A stretch of DNA of 64,000 nt from Micromonospora cabrerizensis (GTDB lineage: Bacteria > Actinomycetota > Actinomycetes > Mycobacteriales > Micromonosporaceae): positions 45,253 through 109,252 of the forward strand of contig NZ_JAKKFI010000083.1 of the NCBI RefSeq assembly GCF_022230955.1. The letters are read 5' to 3'. The notes under the pieces are model-generated. The model did not search any database and was not told the origin of the DNA. It saw nothing but the letters and a program-made list of their open reading frames with translations. Every line of letters starts with the position of its first letter. Position 1 is the stretch's first letter. This document shows positions 8,217 through 17,026 of the stretch, in pieces. The translations under genes were made by a program, and so were the position numbers.

Positions 8217-8235
8217 GCACGCTCGGAGCGCGGGC

Positions 8236-9330
8236 ATGCCACCACTGCGAACCTTCATCCTCAAGGTGGTCAACCGCTGCAACATCAACTGCGACTACTG
8301 CTATGTCTTCAACGGGCCAGACCAGGCCTGGCGGGAATTGCCCGTACGGATGAGCGTCGAGGTGGCCCACGCCGTCGCGCAGCGAATCGCCGAGCACGCC
8401 ACCGCCCACGACCTCGACCACGTAGACGTCGTGCTGCATGGTGGCGAGCCCCTGCTCGCCGGGCCGCGCCACCTCGGCGCCATCCTGCAGATACTTCGCG
8501 ACCGAGTGCCGTCCGTCCGCTTCGAGTTGCAGACCAACGGCATGCTGCTCAACGACGACTGGCTGGACCTCTTCGATCGGTTCGACGTCCGGGTCGGCGT
8601 GAGCATCGACGGCCGGCCCACGGCGAATGACCGCCACCGGGTCAGCCACCGCGGTCGGTCGACGTCGGATGCGGCGGTCCGCGGTATCGAACTGCTCCGC
8701 AATCGGCCCCACCTGTTTGCCGGTGTCCTGGCCGTGGTCGACCTCCACAACGACCCAGCTGACGTTCACGACTATCTCGCGTCACTCGGGCCGGCGGTCA
8801 TCGACTTCAACCTGCCGCACGCCACGCACGACGCCCCACCGGGACGCACCCATCCCGCTGAGCCGGAGTACGGCCGCTGGCTGAGCCGCGTCTACGACGC
8901 ATGGACCAGCGCCGACTCCTACACGCACTCGGTGCGCATACTCGAAGACATCGTCGCCCTCAGCCTCGGTGCGAAAGGTTCCGTCGAATCGCTCGGACTC
9001 GCACCGGCCGACATCGTCGTGGTCGAGTCCGACGGCTCAATCGAGAACATCGACACACTCAAAGCCGCCGCCCCGGGCGCCGCAAGCCTCGGCCTCAACG
9101 TCTTCGACCACACCATCGACGAGGTGGCGAACCACCCGGCGATCCAGCGACGGCAGGTCGGCGTGGCGGCCCTGGCAGAAGAGTGCCAGCGCTGCCCCCT
9201 GGTGTCCGTCTGCGGCGGTGGGTATCTGCCGCATCGGCTGAGCGCTGAGCGCGGGTACCGCAACCCGTCGGTCTACTGTCAGGACCTCGCCCACCTCATC
9301 CGGCACGTCCAAGCCACGCTTCCGGCCTAA
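8236..9330 (+). CDS. Radical SAM/SPASM peptide maturase, FxsB-like (cyclophane-forming)
   Basis: The protein is 364 aa. CNINCDYC at residues 15-22 is the CxxxCxxC motif for the SAM-binding 4Fe-4S cluster. The HGGEPLL motif lies near residue 72. From residue ~315 a SPASM region EECQRCPLVSVCGGGYLPHR is followed by NPSVYC, supplying auxiliary-cluster cysteines; CGGGYLPHR...NPSVYC is typical of FxsB-family triceptide maturases. The expected reaction is a C-C bond between an aromatic or histidine side chain and the beta-carbon two residues later in the precursor. The substrate is presumably the 46-aa peptide directly upstream. Start ATG 8236 has GGAG 7 bases before it. The downstream GNAT is separated by 12 bases. 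Confidence 0.88.
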   Translation: MPPLRTFILKVVNRCNINCDYCYVFNGPDQAWRELPVRMSVEVAHAVAQRIAEHATAHDLDHVDVVLHGGEPLLAGPRHLGAILQILRDRVPSVRFELQTNGMLLNDDWLDLFDRFDVRVGVSIDGRPTANDRHRVSHRGRSTSDAAVRGIELLRNRPHLFAGVLAVVDLHNDPADVHDYLASLGPAVIDFNLPHATHDAPPGRTHPAEPEYGRWLSRVYDAWTSADSYTHSVRILEDIVALSLGAKGSVESLGLAPADIVVVESDGSIENIDTLKAAAPGAASLGLNVFDHTIDEVANHPAIQRRQVGVAALAEECQRCPLVSVCGGGYLPHRLSAERGYRNPSVYCQDLAHLIRHVQATLPA

Positions 9331-9342
9331 AGGAGAAGCACA

Positions 9343-9828
9343 GTGCAACACCTCGTCGTCCGCCACGCCGAGCCCAGCGACGCCAAGACCGTCGCCGCGA
9401 TGATCGAGGAGATCGAGCGGTACTACGGCGCCACGTCGATCCAACCGTTCGACGAACGACTGACACAGGTCGAAGCTGCGCTGTTCGGGACGCCACCCCT
9501 GGCGTACTGCGTGCTCGCGCTTAGCGGCGACGAGGTGCTGGGGTTGGCGGCGTACTCCTTCTTGTGGCCGGCTGCCGGATCGACGCATTCACTGTTCATC
9601 AAGGAGCTGTACGTGCGGCCGGACGGCCGGCGGCTGGGCACGGGCACGCGGCTCATGCAGGAGATGCGGGCAATTGCGGCCGCCGCGCCGGGGTGCAGTC
9701 GAGTGGAGTGGATGACCGACCGAGACAACGACGGTGCACGCGCCTTCTACCGACGACTCGGATTCGAGGAGTTTGAGGGGAAGGTGAACTACCGCGTCGG
9801 GTCCGACATCCCGGAGCCGCTCGGCTGA
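9343..9828 (+). CDS. GNAT-family N-acetyltransferase
   Basis: This is a 161-aa single GNAT domain: LFIKELYVRPDGRRLGTGTR carries the acetyl-CoA-binding RxxGxG loop, and DNDGARAFYRRLGFEE is the typical C-terminal motif. It starts at GTG 9343 after AAAGGAG, 12 bases behind the radical SAM gene, and is the last gene of the operon before a terminator hairpin. It may acetylate the mature peptide as tailoring or self-protection, or it may act on an unrelated amine. The sequence does not show which. Confidence 0.85.
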   Translation: MQHLVVRHAEPSDAKTVAAMIEEIERYYGATSIQPFDERLTQVEAALFGTPPLAYCVLALSGDEVLGLAAYSFLWPAAGSTHSLFIKELYVRPDGRRLGTGTRLMQEMRAIAAAAPGCSRVEWMTDRDNDGARAFYRRLGFEEFEGKVNYRVGSDIPEPLG

Positions 9829-9871
9829 GTCGACAGGCCAGGCTCCGGCAAGGAGTCTGATCGGCATCAGC

Positions 9872-9895
9872 AGCGACCGCTTCGGTGCGGTCGCT
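9872..9895. terminator. Terminator between convergent genes
   Basis: AGCGACCGC (9872-9880) and GCGGTCGCT (9887-9895) form a perfect 9-bp stem with a TTCGGT loop. It lies just after the GNAT stop and at the 3' end of the opposing unit, so it can end transcription from both sides. Confidence 0.75.
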
Positions 9896-9896
9896 G

Positions 9897-10178
9897 TCAG
9901 ACCGACCTTCGCACTGCCGCAACACCACAGGCCGCCAAAAACATGACCGCGATCAGTCCGATCCGTAGCCAGGGCACGTCCCGGCTCGGTCGTACGCCGA
10001 TCGATACCGCCAGCGCCAGCTGTGCCAGCAGAGCCAGGCAAATGACGACGCTGAGCGACCGGTAGGTGTTTCCGAAATCGGACCAGAACACCCAGGTGCC
10101 GTAAATGGTCGGGACCCCGAACAGCAGGCTCAGGCCGATCAACGGGACGGCCAGCCGCCATCGCATGCTGGTGCTCAC
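9897..10178 (-). CDS. Small membrane protein of unknown function
   Basis: This 93-aa protein has three predicted transmembrane segments (LAVPLIGLSLLFGVPTIYG, LSVVICLALLAQLALAVSIG and IGLIAVMFLAACGVAAV). Its ATG overlaps the stop of the upstream gene by ATGA. It is the last gene of a three-gene leftward unit. No family recognised. Confidence 0.65.
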   Translation of the reverse strand: MSTSMRWRLAVPLIGLSLLFGVPTIYGTWVFWSDFGNTYRSLSVVICLALLAQLALAVSIGVRPSRDVPWLRIGLIAVMFLAACGVAAVRRSV

Positions 10179-10507
10179 CGCTGCTCCTCCCGGCCCTCGC
10201 TGGCGGGACTGTCGAGGGTCTCCGCCTCGACGGTGAGCTCTGCGCCCGCCTCACGAAGCTGCTGCGCCTGACGCTCCCATTCGATGCGCTCGTCCCGCGT
10301 GAGGGCGTCACGGTCGTTGAGCGATGCCGTGAAGGCGTCGTCCAGCGCCTGGCCGTGCCAGGAGAACGTCGCCGCCGTACGCAGGTCAGCCTCGCCGCTG
10401 AGGACGGTGCGGGCCAGGGAACCCAGCGGGTCGTTGCCGGCACGGCTCCTGGCGAGTGTCGTCAGGACCGCACGGGCCAGCGGCTGGCGGTGGATCTCGT
10501 CGGTCAT
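10175..10507 (-). CDS. Hypothetical charged helical protein
   Basis: The protein is 110 aa, soluble and mostly helical, with a charged, possibly coiled-coil C-terminal half (ERQAQQLREAGAELTVEAET). It sits between the 136-aa and 93-aa genes with 3 bases and a 4-base overlap on its two sides, so the three form an operon. I do not recognise a family; the layout resembles small WXG100/type VII-associated cassettes, but no WXG motif is visible. Confidence 0.6.
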   Translation of the reverse strand: MTDEIHRQPLARAVLTTLARSRAGNDPLGSLARTVLSGEADLRTAATFSWHGQALDDAFTASLNDRDALTRDERIEWERQAQQLREAGAELTVEAETLDSPASEGREEQR

Positions 10508-10510
10508 GGC

Positions 10511-10921
10511 CTATCCCTGCTGTCCGGGGTGCTGATAGGTCTCGAGGTTGGGAAGAGCGGCGATGGCAGCGCCGGCCTGAATCATGCCAATGGTGCCGGC
10601 GATGCCCTTGAAGGTGGCCTCGGCATTGCCGTAGAAGGTCGAAATCTCGTTGTAAAGGTCGTACGCCTGCCAGGCGTAGTAGGCCGCCACGCCGTAGCCG
10701 ACGACTGGCCCGATTCCCGTCTCGCTCGTCGCCGTGCCGACCGCCGAGGCCAGGTTGATGACGATCAGGACGTCGATGAGCTTGGTGATCAGGCCACTGA
10801 CCACGTCGAAGAGGTGCTTGGCAGCTTCGCCGACAAGCACCGTGGTTGAACGAAGCCCCAAGCTGCCGCACGGAGCCGCTGTTCGGGAGCCGGCGACTTC
10901 CTGATTCATCACCCTGTCCAC
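10511..10921 (-). CDS. Hypothetical protein with hydrophobic central region
   Basis: This 136-aa protein (or 132 aa from the second Met) has a hydrophobic stretch LIDVLIVINLASAVGTATS and Gly/Ala/Tyr-rich segments (GYGVAAYYAWQAYDLYN). That pattern is seen in actinobacterial proteins encoded with ESX/WXG100-like secretion substrates. It heads the three-gene leftward unit. The function is unknown; the secretion link is a loose resemblance only. Confidence 0.6.
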   Translation of the reverse strand: MDRVMNQEVAGSRTAAPCGSLGLRSTTVLVGEAAKHLFDVVSGLITKLIDVLIVINLASAVGTATSETGIGPVVGYGVAAYYAWQAYDLYNEISTFYGNAEATFKGIAGTIGMIQAGAAIAALPNLETYQHPGQQG

Positions 10922-11113
10922 TCCACGCGCGCATCTGGCTCGCCCGCGCCTCGATCACGGTCACGTTCAGGGGGTTAACACCTAGGATCCTTCACGACTA
11001 GCTCGATGCGGGTTTGAATCTTCCCTATTAGACCTGAAAAGGCAGCTCAGATCAGCCTCTCGGCGCTGACGATGCAGTTGGCTCTACCTCCCGCAGGGCC
11101 TTCGTGGCGTACT

Positions 11114-11129
11114 GCGCACTAGTGTGCGC
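11114..11129. promoter_or_regulatory. Short inverted repeat upstream of the methyltransferase gene
   Basis: GCGCA-CTAGTG-TGCGC lies 27 bases before the first candidate start at 11156, in the 234-base divergent intergenic region. The position suits an operator for autoregulation; the methyltransferase itself has an N-terminal DNA-binding helix-turn-helix. This is inference. Confidence 0.35.
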
Positions 11130-11155
11130 GCTGGACAGGCGATCGACATGTAGCC

Positions 11156-13570
11156 ATGATGAGCGTCGTAACCAACGTCCTACCGGGGGTGTCGATGATT
11201 GACGAGGCTGGTTCCCATGACCGGCTTGTGACCCGATCCGAGATCGCCGATCTGGCGGGGGTCAGCCGGGAGAACGTCCCCAACTGGGCGCGGAGACACG
11301 GTGACTTCCCGAAGCCCGTCCGGTCAGGCGATGCGGAGTATTTCCGACTCGCGGAGGTCATGAGCTGGTGGGAGAGGCGCACGATTCCGGACCGATCCCT
11401 GCGAGAGGGCGAGAGAGCCGGCATCACCTACGCCGACCGTGTCCGCCGGACCCGTACCGCGAAAGGCCAATCCACCCGGGAGAACCCGCCCGTCACGCAG
11501 ACTCTGAATCGGGACGAGCAAGAGCGGCTACTGGTCGAGGGGCTTCTCAGCACGTTGGAGGGACGCATTCCCGGCACAGGCTCCTCGGCCGGGTACTTGC
11601 ATCTGCTGGCTTCGCTGGCGTTCCTTTGCGCCAGTGCGCCCGAGGAATGGGAGCACCTGCGCCACCTGTCGCGGCAGTCAGGAGGACCGAACGAAGGCCG
11701 GACGCTGCTCGTGCAGCTCGGAGTGATGGCTGATCGGCAGCTCCGTGAACGTGGCCTGCTACCTGGCGTGCGGCTCGGGCTCGGCGGCCTGCAGCCAAGC
11801 TCGCCCGACGACCTTCGTCCCGTAATCCGGGCCAGCGGCCAGCTCGGGCCCGCCGCCTTCCGGGCGCTGATGGACCGGTACGCGGCACAGGCCCGGCTCG
11901 GTCCTGAAACCTCCTTTACCCCCAACTGTGTCGCCCGGCTAATGGCTGATCTGCTACTGGCTGGCAGGACCTCCGGGGGACGCGTCCTCGACCCGTACGC
12001 CCGCGGCGGTGAGCTGCTCACCGCATTCGCCGACCGATACCAGGCCGACGCTCAGGTGGAGGTCTACGGGCAGAGCGCGGACCAGGACTCGTTGCGGCTG
12101 GCCGGCATGAACCTAGCCGTGCGCGGCCTGCGAGGCCGCCTTCAACACGGCACCCCCGGATCCTGGGCGACCGTGGCCTGGCCCCGGCAGAAAGTGGATC
12201 TGATTCTCACCAACCCGCCCTTCAACACCGGGCTGTTGAGCAAGCAGCGTCGTGCGGAGGACTGGCCCTTCGGCCCGCCGCCGGAGGGTAACGACAACTT
12301 CGCATGGATACAGCACATCCTCGCATCGCTTGACTCCGGCGGGCGGGCAGTAGTGGTGATGCCCAACACCGCAGGGACGTCGACCAATGCCCGGGAACGC
12401 GCCATCCGGAAGGTCCTGATCGACAAGGGCGTAGTGGAGTGCATCATCGCCCTGCCGCGGCAGCTATTCCCCACCACCGCGATCCCCGTCTCAGTGTGGC
12501 TGCTGACGGCGCCCACCGAGCCCCGCGATCAGGTGCTGTTCATCAATGCCCAGAAATTGGGGGCAGCCAGCAAGGGGCAGCGCACCCTCTCGTCCATCGA
12601 CCAGGACACCATCGTCGCCGCCTATCGATCGTTCCTTGACGATCGGGAGCAAGGCCGTCATCATCTGGGCACCGAGCAGATCAGCCTCGCCGTCGACACC
12701 AACAGGCTCCACGGGCCGACTTACTCGCTGAACCCGCTGGAACATCGGATGGCCGGCGCGCGGACCAATTCGCCCGGCGCCACCATGGCGCAGACGCAGG
12801 ACGCACTCCGAGACCTGTCCCGCCAGCAGGCTCAGGCGAGCGCCGCCGAGGCCGACACGCGTCCCCTGCTCGACCTGCTCTCAGAGACCGACCTGGACGA
12901 GGACCGCCTTCCGGACGGATGGCGTCGCGTCCACCTTCGGGACATCTGCGATATACACGCCGGGCCCTCCCACTCCCGATTGGGCACCCCGAAGGTGCAG
13001 TCGGGGACATCCGTGGTGCTACCGAAGCATCTCCGCCACGGCCGCATCGACGCCACCGGGGAGGAGAGGATCCCGCCGCAGGCTGCGGACCGACTCAAAA
13101 AGGACTTCCAGGTGCAAGCAGGTGACATCGTCTCCGTACGATCCGGATCCACTGGGCCGTCCGCGTTGGTGAGCCACCAGCAGAACGGCTGGCTGTTCAG
13201 TACCAACCTGCTTCGACTACGGCGGAGGCAACCCGGCGACGTCGACCTCGGCTACCTGCTGAGTTACCTCAGCCTGCCGCGCGTACAGGAGTGGATAAGA
13301 GGCCGATCAGCGGCCACCGCCATCGCCTCGATCAGTGTCGAGGACTTCGGGTTGCTCGAGGTCGTACTGCCGCCCTTACCGCGACAGGAGCACGTCGGCG
13401 CGGCCTTGGGCGCGCTCGACGAACAGATTCTCGCCGCCCAACGCGTCGTTACGGCTGCCGCGCGGGCCCGCACCCTGCTGTCGGAGCAGCTTGTGGACAT
13501 CGCTGCAGAACTCTCCCCGCCATCGGCGGTTCCCACCGCTGATCACACGCAGAAAGGACAATCCGCGTGA
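11156..13570 (+). CDS. HsdM-HsdS fusion: type I-like N-6 adenine DNA methyltransferase with N-terminal HTH
   Basis: The protein is 804 aa in three parts. Residues ~20-75 form a MerR/excisionase-like helix-turn-helix (TRSEIADLAGVSRENVPNWA). Residues ~230-520 are an N6_Mtase domain with a motif I-like LDPYARGGELL and catalytic NPPF near residue 352. From ~580 there is an HsdS-type target-recognition domain (LPDGWRRVHLRDICDI through LPPLPRQEHVGAALGALDEQ) ending in the usual helical spacer. No HsdR gene is present in the window, so this is probably an orphan methyltransferase or part of another defence or epigenetic switch. Starts at 11156, 11159 or ATG 11195 are all possible. The stop overlaps the next small gene by GTGA. 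Confidence 0.82.
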   Translation: MMSVVTNVLPGVSMIDEAGSHDRLVTRSEIADLAGVSRENVPNWARRHGDFPKPVRSGDAEYFRLAEVMSWWERRTIPDRSLREGERAGITYADRVRRTRTAKGQSTRENPPVTQTLNRDEQERLLVEGLLSTLEGRIPGTGSSAGYLHLLASLAFLCASAPEEWEHLRHLSRQSGGPNEGRTLLVQLGVMADRQLRERGLLPGVRLGLGGLQPSSPDDLRPVIRASGQLGPAAFRALMDRYAAQARLGPETSFTPNCVARLMADLLLAGRTSGGRVLDPYARGGELLTAFADRYQADAQVEVYGQSADQDSLRLAGMNLAVRGLRGRLQHGTPGSWATVAWPRQKVDLILTNPPFNTGLLSKQRRAEDWPFGPPPEGNDNFAWIQHILASLDSGGRAVVVMPNTAGTSTNARERAIRKVLIDKGVVECIIALPRQLFPTTAIPVSVWLLTAPTEPRDQVLFINAQKLGAASKGQRTLSSIDQDTIVAAYRSFLDDREQGRHHLGTEQISLAVDTNRLHGPTYSLNPLEHRMAGARTNSPGATMAQTQDALRDLSRQQAQASAAEADTRPLLDLLSETDLDEDRLPDGWRRVHLRDICDIHAGPSHSRLGTPKVQSGTSVVLPKHLRHGRIDATGEERIPPQAADRLKKDFQVQAGDIVSVRSGSTGPSALVSHQQNGWLFSTNLLRLRRRQPGDVDLGYLLSYLSLPRVQEWIRGRSAATAIASISVEDFGLLEVVLPPLPRQEHVGAALGALDEQILAAQRVVTAAARARTLLSEQLVDIAAELSPPSAVPTADHTQKGQSA

Positions 13571-13770
13571 GTAGCCCGACCGTCCATACCGTATCGATTC
13601 TCTGGCTGCTCGTGGCCGGGCTCTTCTCCCTGGTGGTCGCACTCATCGCCGGCATCCTCAAGTCGAGCGTCGGCGCGCGATTGGCCGAAGCCGTGCTCTA
13701 CGGCGGGACGGCGTTCGCCGCGTCGATGGGGGTCGCACTGCCCATCCTCGTCGTACTGAATCTGATGTAG
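13567..13770 (+). CDS. Two-helix membrane protein coupled to the methyltransferase
   Basis: The 67-aa product is almost entirely two transmembrane helices (ILWLLVAGLFSLVVALIAGI and GGTAFAASMGVALPILVVLN). It starts at a GTG overlapping the methyltransferase stop, so the two are co-expressed. Small two-helix proteins accompany many defence genes, but no family is recognised. About 150 bases of empty sequence follow. Confidence 0.6.
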   Translation: MSSPTVHTVSILWLLVAGLFSLVVALIAGILKSSVGARLAEAVLYGGTAFAASMGVALPILVVLNLM

Positions 13771-13922
13771 TTCGTCCGCAGAATCGTCTGGTTCCGACAC
13801 CCATGACGGCGGTGTCACTTAGCGGCGTCGGATTCGTCATGGCAGGCGGGAATGGGTATAGCGGCCGGACAGCCGGGTAGCAGCGGTCCGGCCGCCAGCT
13901 TGTACCTCGGGCCTTCGCCTTG

Positions 13923-14484
13923 TCAGGCCCACCAGCTCCACCAGTCTTCTGGCGCGGGCTCGGTCGGCGTCTCTGGCAGTGAGCGGTGTCGCTTTTCGCT
14001 GACGTCACTGCCGGCAGCACAATCGCGGAATGGCCCGTCATCGCCGTACAGGATGGGCAGCTGGTGGTCGAGCTCTCAGCCAGGGCAGCATGCCGGTCAT
14101 CTGCAGCCGGGCCTGTTCCCAGCCGTACCACAGGGCTGTCAGCCGGGTGACCGCTTCGTCGTGGCGCCACCATTGTTCGCACCAGTGCCACCGAGTCATG
14201 CCGACTTCACCGACCGGGCGTGGGAAGGTCGGCAGCAGATACGTGGTCACCCACTCCTCGACCGTCGAGTACAGCGGCGGCTGATCATCCCCATCACCAG
14301 CGTGGACGCGTTCGGCCTGGGCCTGCTGGAGGTCGACGACCTGCGCCGTCAGTCTCGCCACCTCCGCAGCGAGCTCATCGAGTCGTATGGCACGTCGTTG
14401 CGGACCTGCTGGGACGTGGGGACGGTCATCGCGATCGTCCGCGCATCGGCACTGCGGTCGCTGCCGCAGCTTGCTTGGCGGCAA
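13923..14484 (-). pseudogene. DUF4913-type gene with an internal frameshift
   Basis: The leftward frame from 14484 encodes the hallmark MTRWHWCEQWWRHDEAVTRL then ALWYGWEQARLQMTGMLPWL and stops at 14038 after a short unrelated tail. In the next frame the conserved DUF4913 ending continues: ELDHQLPILYGDDGPFRDCA, running to a stop at 13923. The switch falls in the CTCTC run near 14071-14078, where a 2-base loss or 1-base gain would explain it. Either this copy is broken or the sequence has an error here. DUF4913 genes typically follow relaxase genes on actinobacterial mobile elements, as here. The annotated start at 14484 overlaps the relaxase 3' end by 59 bases and is uncertain. Confidence 0.75.
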
Positions 14485-17026
14485 GCGCCGCGTCGACCTG
14501 GGCTACGCGAAGCTTCGGGAAGGCCTGCACCCACGCGGGCGTCGCAAGCTGGTCAGCGTGGTGGACGGCGGCCGCGGTGGCGTCGGTGTAGTCAGCACCG
14601 TCGTCGTGCACCACGCTCGCCGGCTGCGCGACTGCGTACTCGTCGGCCACGGTACGAGGATCGTCCAGCGCCCCGCCCTCTCGGACTCCCTCACCTCGCT
14701 CAGCAGCGCTCCTACCTTGCAGATCACGGTCCAAGGCCTCCTCCACATGACTCTGCGCGAGACGGATCCCTTCGACCGGGCGTCCGTTAGCCTCGCCGGC
14801 CCGGATCGCCTGGTTCATCTCTGCCGCGAGGTCACGAAGGAGCTGCACGGGTTCGCCCGCGGGGAGTTTGCCGGTGGCGCGCCACTGGCGCTGTAACTCG
14901 TCGAGAGCTTCGGGCCGTACGTGCTCGGCGAGTTTTATAACCTCCTGGCGGACAGCGGCGTCGAAGTCGTCGACCAGCGCACGGCCACCCGGTGGCAGCG
15001 CGGCTGGGCCGTCCTGGCTAATCCCCGCCCGGTCGGGTGTGCCGCCGTGAGCGCGAGCGCCGTGGTGGCGGTGGCCGGCCCGGGCATCGCGCTCCCACAC
15101 CTCCCGAGCGGCGGCACGCATGGCCTCAGGGATCGGCGTTCCGGCCTGCCGATGGCGTTCGTAGGCGGCCATCAGATCCGGGCGGAACTGACGTAGTCGT
15201 TGCTCGGCGAACTCTGCTGTCCGCCGGGCTAGTGGGTCGCTGCTGGCGTGGACCGTCGCGGTTCGCCAGGTGGCGGCGGCCTCGGCGAAGGTAGCCTTGT
15301 CGACGAGCCAGTCACCGTCCAGCGACGCTGCCATCCGTTTGCGGTCGCCGCTTACCTTGGCTGCCAGCCGGTCGGCTTCCCGTCGAGCCGCCGAGGCTGC
15401 CTGGTCACCTTGGGCCTGGCGTTCCCGTTCGGCGGCCTTGTTTTGGATACCGACGGCGGCCCAGCGGGCACCGGCCTCGCCGACGGTCGCCATCGTCGCC
15501 AGCCCTTGCAGGAACTGCTGGCGGGTCTCGGCCATCGGGTCCTCGTGTTGCTGCGGGTGCGCCACGTGCACCTCCTTTGCCTGCTCAGCGGCCGCGCCCA
15601 GCACGCTGGCCGCCTCCCACTGTCGGGTCGGGTTTGGCGTGGGAGTTAGCGGTAGCGTTACCGCCGGTTGCCGGCCACCCGCTACCACTCGCAGCGCGTC
15701 GGCTGCGGCACGAGCCGCCTCGGCTTGGTGCAGGCGCTGCTGGGCACGCCGAAGCTGCTCGAGGGTGTCGGCGAGCCGAGCCAGGTCCAGCACCAGCGCG
15801 AGCGCGGCGACCGCGGCGTCGTCGCCGGAGTTGCGACCCGTGAGCGCTACCAGTCGCGACATTGCGCGCATCTCCTGGGAACGGCTGGTGGACCGACGGA
15901 TCCGTCCGTAGAGATCGCGGGCTGCGCGGTCGAAAACCTCGGCGGCCCGGTGCAATGGCCCACGCCGGTGACCCTCCATCGCGTAGGCCAGGCTGGTGAG
16001 CAGGTCGGCTGCGGCGACCGCAGTAGCCTGCGCCCGCGCCGGTTCGGTGCGGGCGGCACGGCGGATGTTGGCGGCGGCTGCGGCTGCAACCTTGGCGGCC
16101 TGGCGCATGACCTCGACGCGCCGGCTCCGGCTCACCGTCGGTGCAGCCGTCGGCGGTAGTGTCGGGGCGCCCCACCGCAGCCGCAACTTGGGCAGCGACA
16201 TGTCGGGTGCCAACCGGCCCCCGCCGAAGTACACCGGCTGCCCACCGGCGGTGCGTGCGCCGGGAAGAGCCACCGCGTAGCCAGTGATCTGCCGTGCATC
16301 GGTGCTGCTAGGCCGGAGCCGGACCAGCACTCCTGCCTCGCGTAGCCGGGCGAAGAACTCCTCCTCCGAGCCGGCCGCGGCCACGACCGTGCGTACGCGC
16401 CGGCGCAGCTCATCCCTGGGCGTCTGAGCGCGGCCTACGCGACGGGCCTTGCTGACCTCGACCGGATGGGGGCGGCGGTGGGCGGTCCGGTCAGCCGGCG
16501 GCACCCAGCGTTGCAGGTTGTAGCGGCGAGCGACGTTGTAGGTCGCCTTGACGCAGCGCGGGTAGTCGTTGCGCATCCAGTTGGTCCGCCCGTCCTCGCG
16601 CACCAGCGTGGCGACGATGTGCACGTGCTCATCGGCATGCCGCATGGCGATCCACCGCAGGCCCGGATCAGTGGCCGTGGTGGCGACGCCGACCTCAGTG
16701 AGCATCTGCACCGCCATGCTCGCCCAGGTCGAGTCGCTGATGGTGCGGTGCCGGTCCTCGGGCGCGAGCCGCATGCTGGCATGCCAGACGAACTTGTTGG
16801 GCGGCCGGTCGCCCGCACGGACCGGTTGCTCCAGCAATGCCGTCAACGCACGGAGGTCCCGCTTGCCGCTGGCGGTGACCTTTGGTTCCAGGTCGCTCAA
16901 GGGACCCGCGCCGTCCCAGGCAGCCACTAAGCGTGGGTTGACGTGTTCCTCCGCCTTCCCCAGGCCCCACAGGTAGCGCAGCAGCCCCCCGACCCGCGAG
17001 CCGCGCCGGTGCACTCGCGTGATCAC
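14426..17026 (-). CDS. Relaxase / mobilization nuclease
   Basis: The protein is about 866 aa. The N-terminal relaxase domain starts VITRVHRRGSRVGGLLRYLW. The metal-binding three-His motif is visible as MRHADEHVHIVATLV near residue 145. A long Ala/Arg-rich helical C-terminal region follows. I start at GTG 17026, which overlaps the mobC stop by GTGA; the frame is open to 17086. It nicks oriT and pilots DNA during conjugative transfer. With no coupling or mating-pair genes in the window, the element would depend on a helper. The active-site Tyr is not obvious in the N-terminal ~50 residues. Confidence 0.85.
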   Translation of the reverse strand: MITRVHRRGSRVGGLLRYLWGLGKAEEHVNPRLVAAWDGAGPLSDLEPKVTASGKRDLRALTALLEQPVRAGDRPPNKFVWHASMRLAPEDRHRTISDSTWASMAVQMLTEVGVATTATDPGLRWIAMRHADEHVHIVATLVREDGRTNWMRNDYPRCVKATYNVARRYNLQRWVPPADRTAHRRPHPVEVSKARRVGRAQTPRDELRRRVRTVVAAAGSEEEFFARLREAGVLVRLRPSSTDARQITGYAVALPGARTAGGQPVYFGGGRLAPDMSLPKLRLRWGAPTLPPTAAPTVSRSRRVEVMRQAAKVAAAAAANIRRAARTEPARAQATAVAAADLLTSLAYAMEGHRRGPLHRAAEVFDRAARDLYGRIRRSTSRSQEMRAMSRLVALTGRNSGDDAAVAALALVLDLARLADTLEQLRRAQQRLHQAEAARAAADALRVVAGGRQPAVTLPLTPTPNPTRQWEAASVLGAAAEQAKEVHVAHPQQHEDPMAETRQQFLQGLATMATVGEAGARWAAVGIQNKAAERERQAQGDQAASAARREADRLAAKVSGDRKRMAASLDGDWLVDKATFAEAAATWRTATVHASSDPLARRTAEFAEQRLRQFRPDLMAAYERHRQAGTPIPEAMRAAAREVWERDARAGHRHHGARAHGGTPDRAGISQDGPAALPPGGRALVDDFDAAVRQEVIKLAEHVRPEALDELQRQWRATGKLPAGEPVQLLRDLAAEMNQAIRAGEANGRPVEGIRLAQSHVEEALDRDLQGRSAAERGEGVREGGALDDPRTVADEYAVAQPASVVHDDGADYTDATAAAVHHADQLATPAWVQAFPKLRVAQVDAALAAKQAAAATAVPMRGRSR

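Noticed and set aside
10980..11040. T-arm-like GCGGGTTTGAATCTTCCC as a possible tRNA fragment or attachment site
   Set aside because: It cannot be folded into a tRNA and does not match the 3' end of tRNA-Leu, so it is not a supported attachment repeat.
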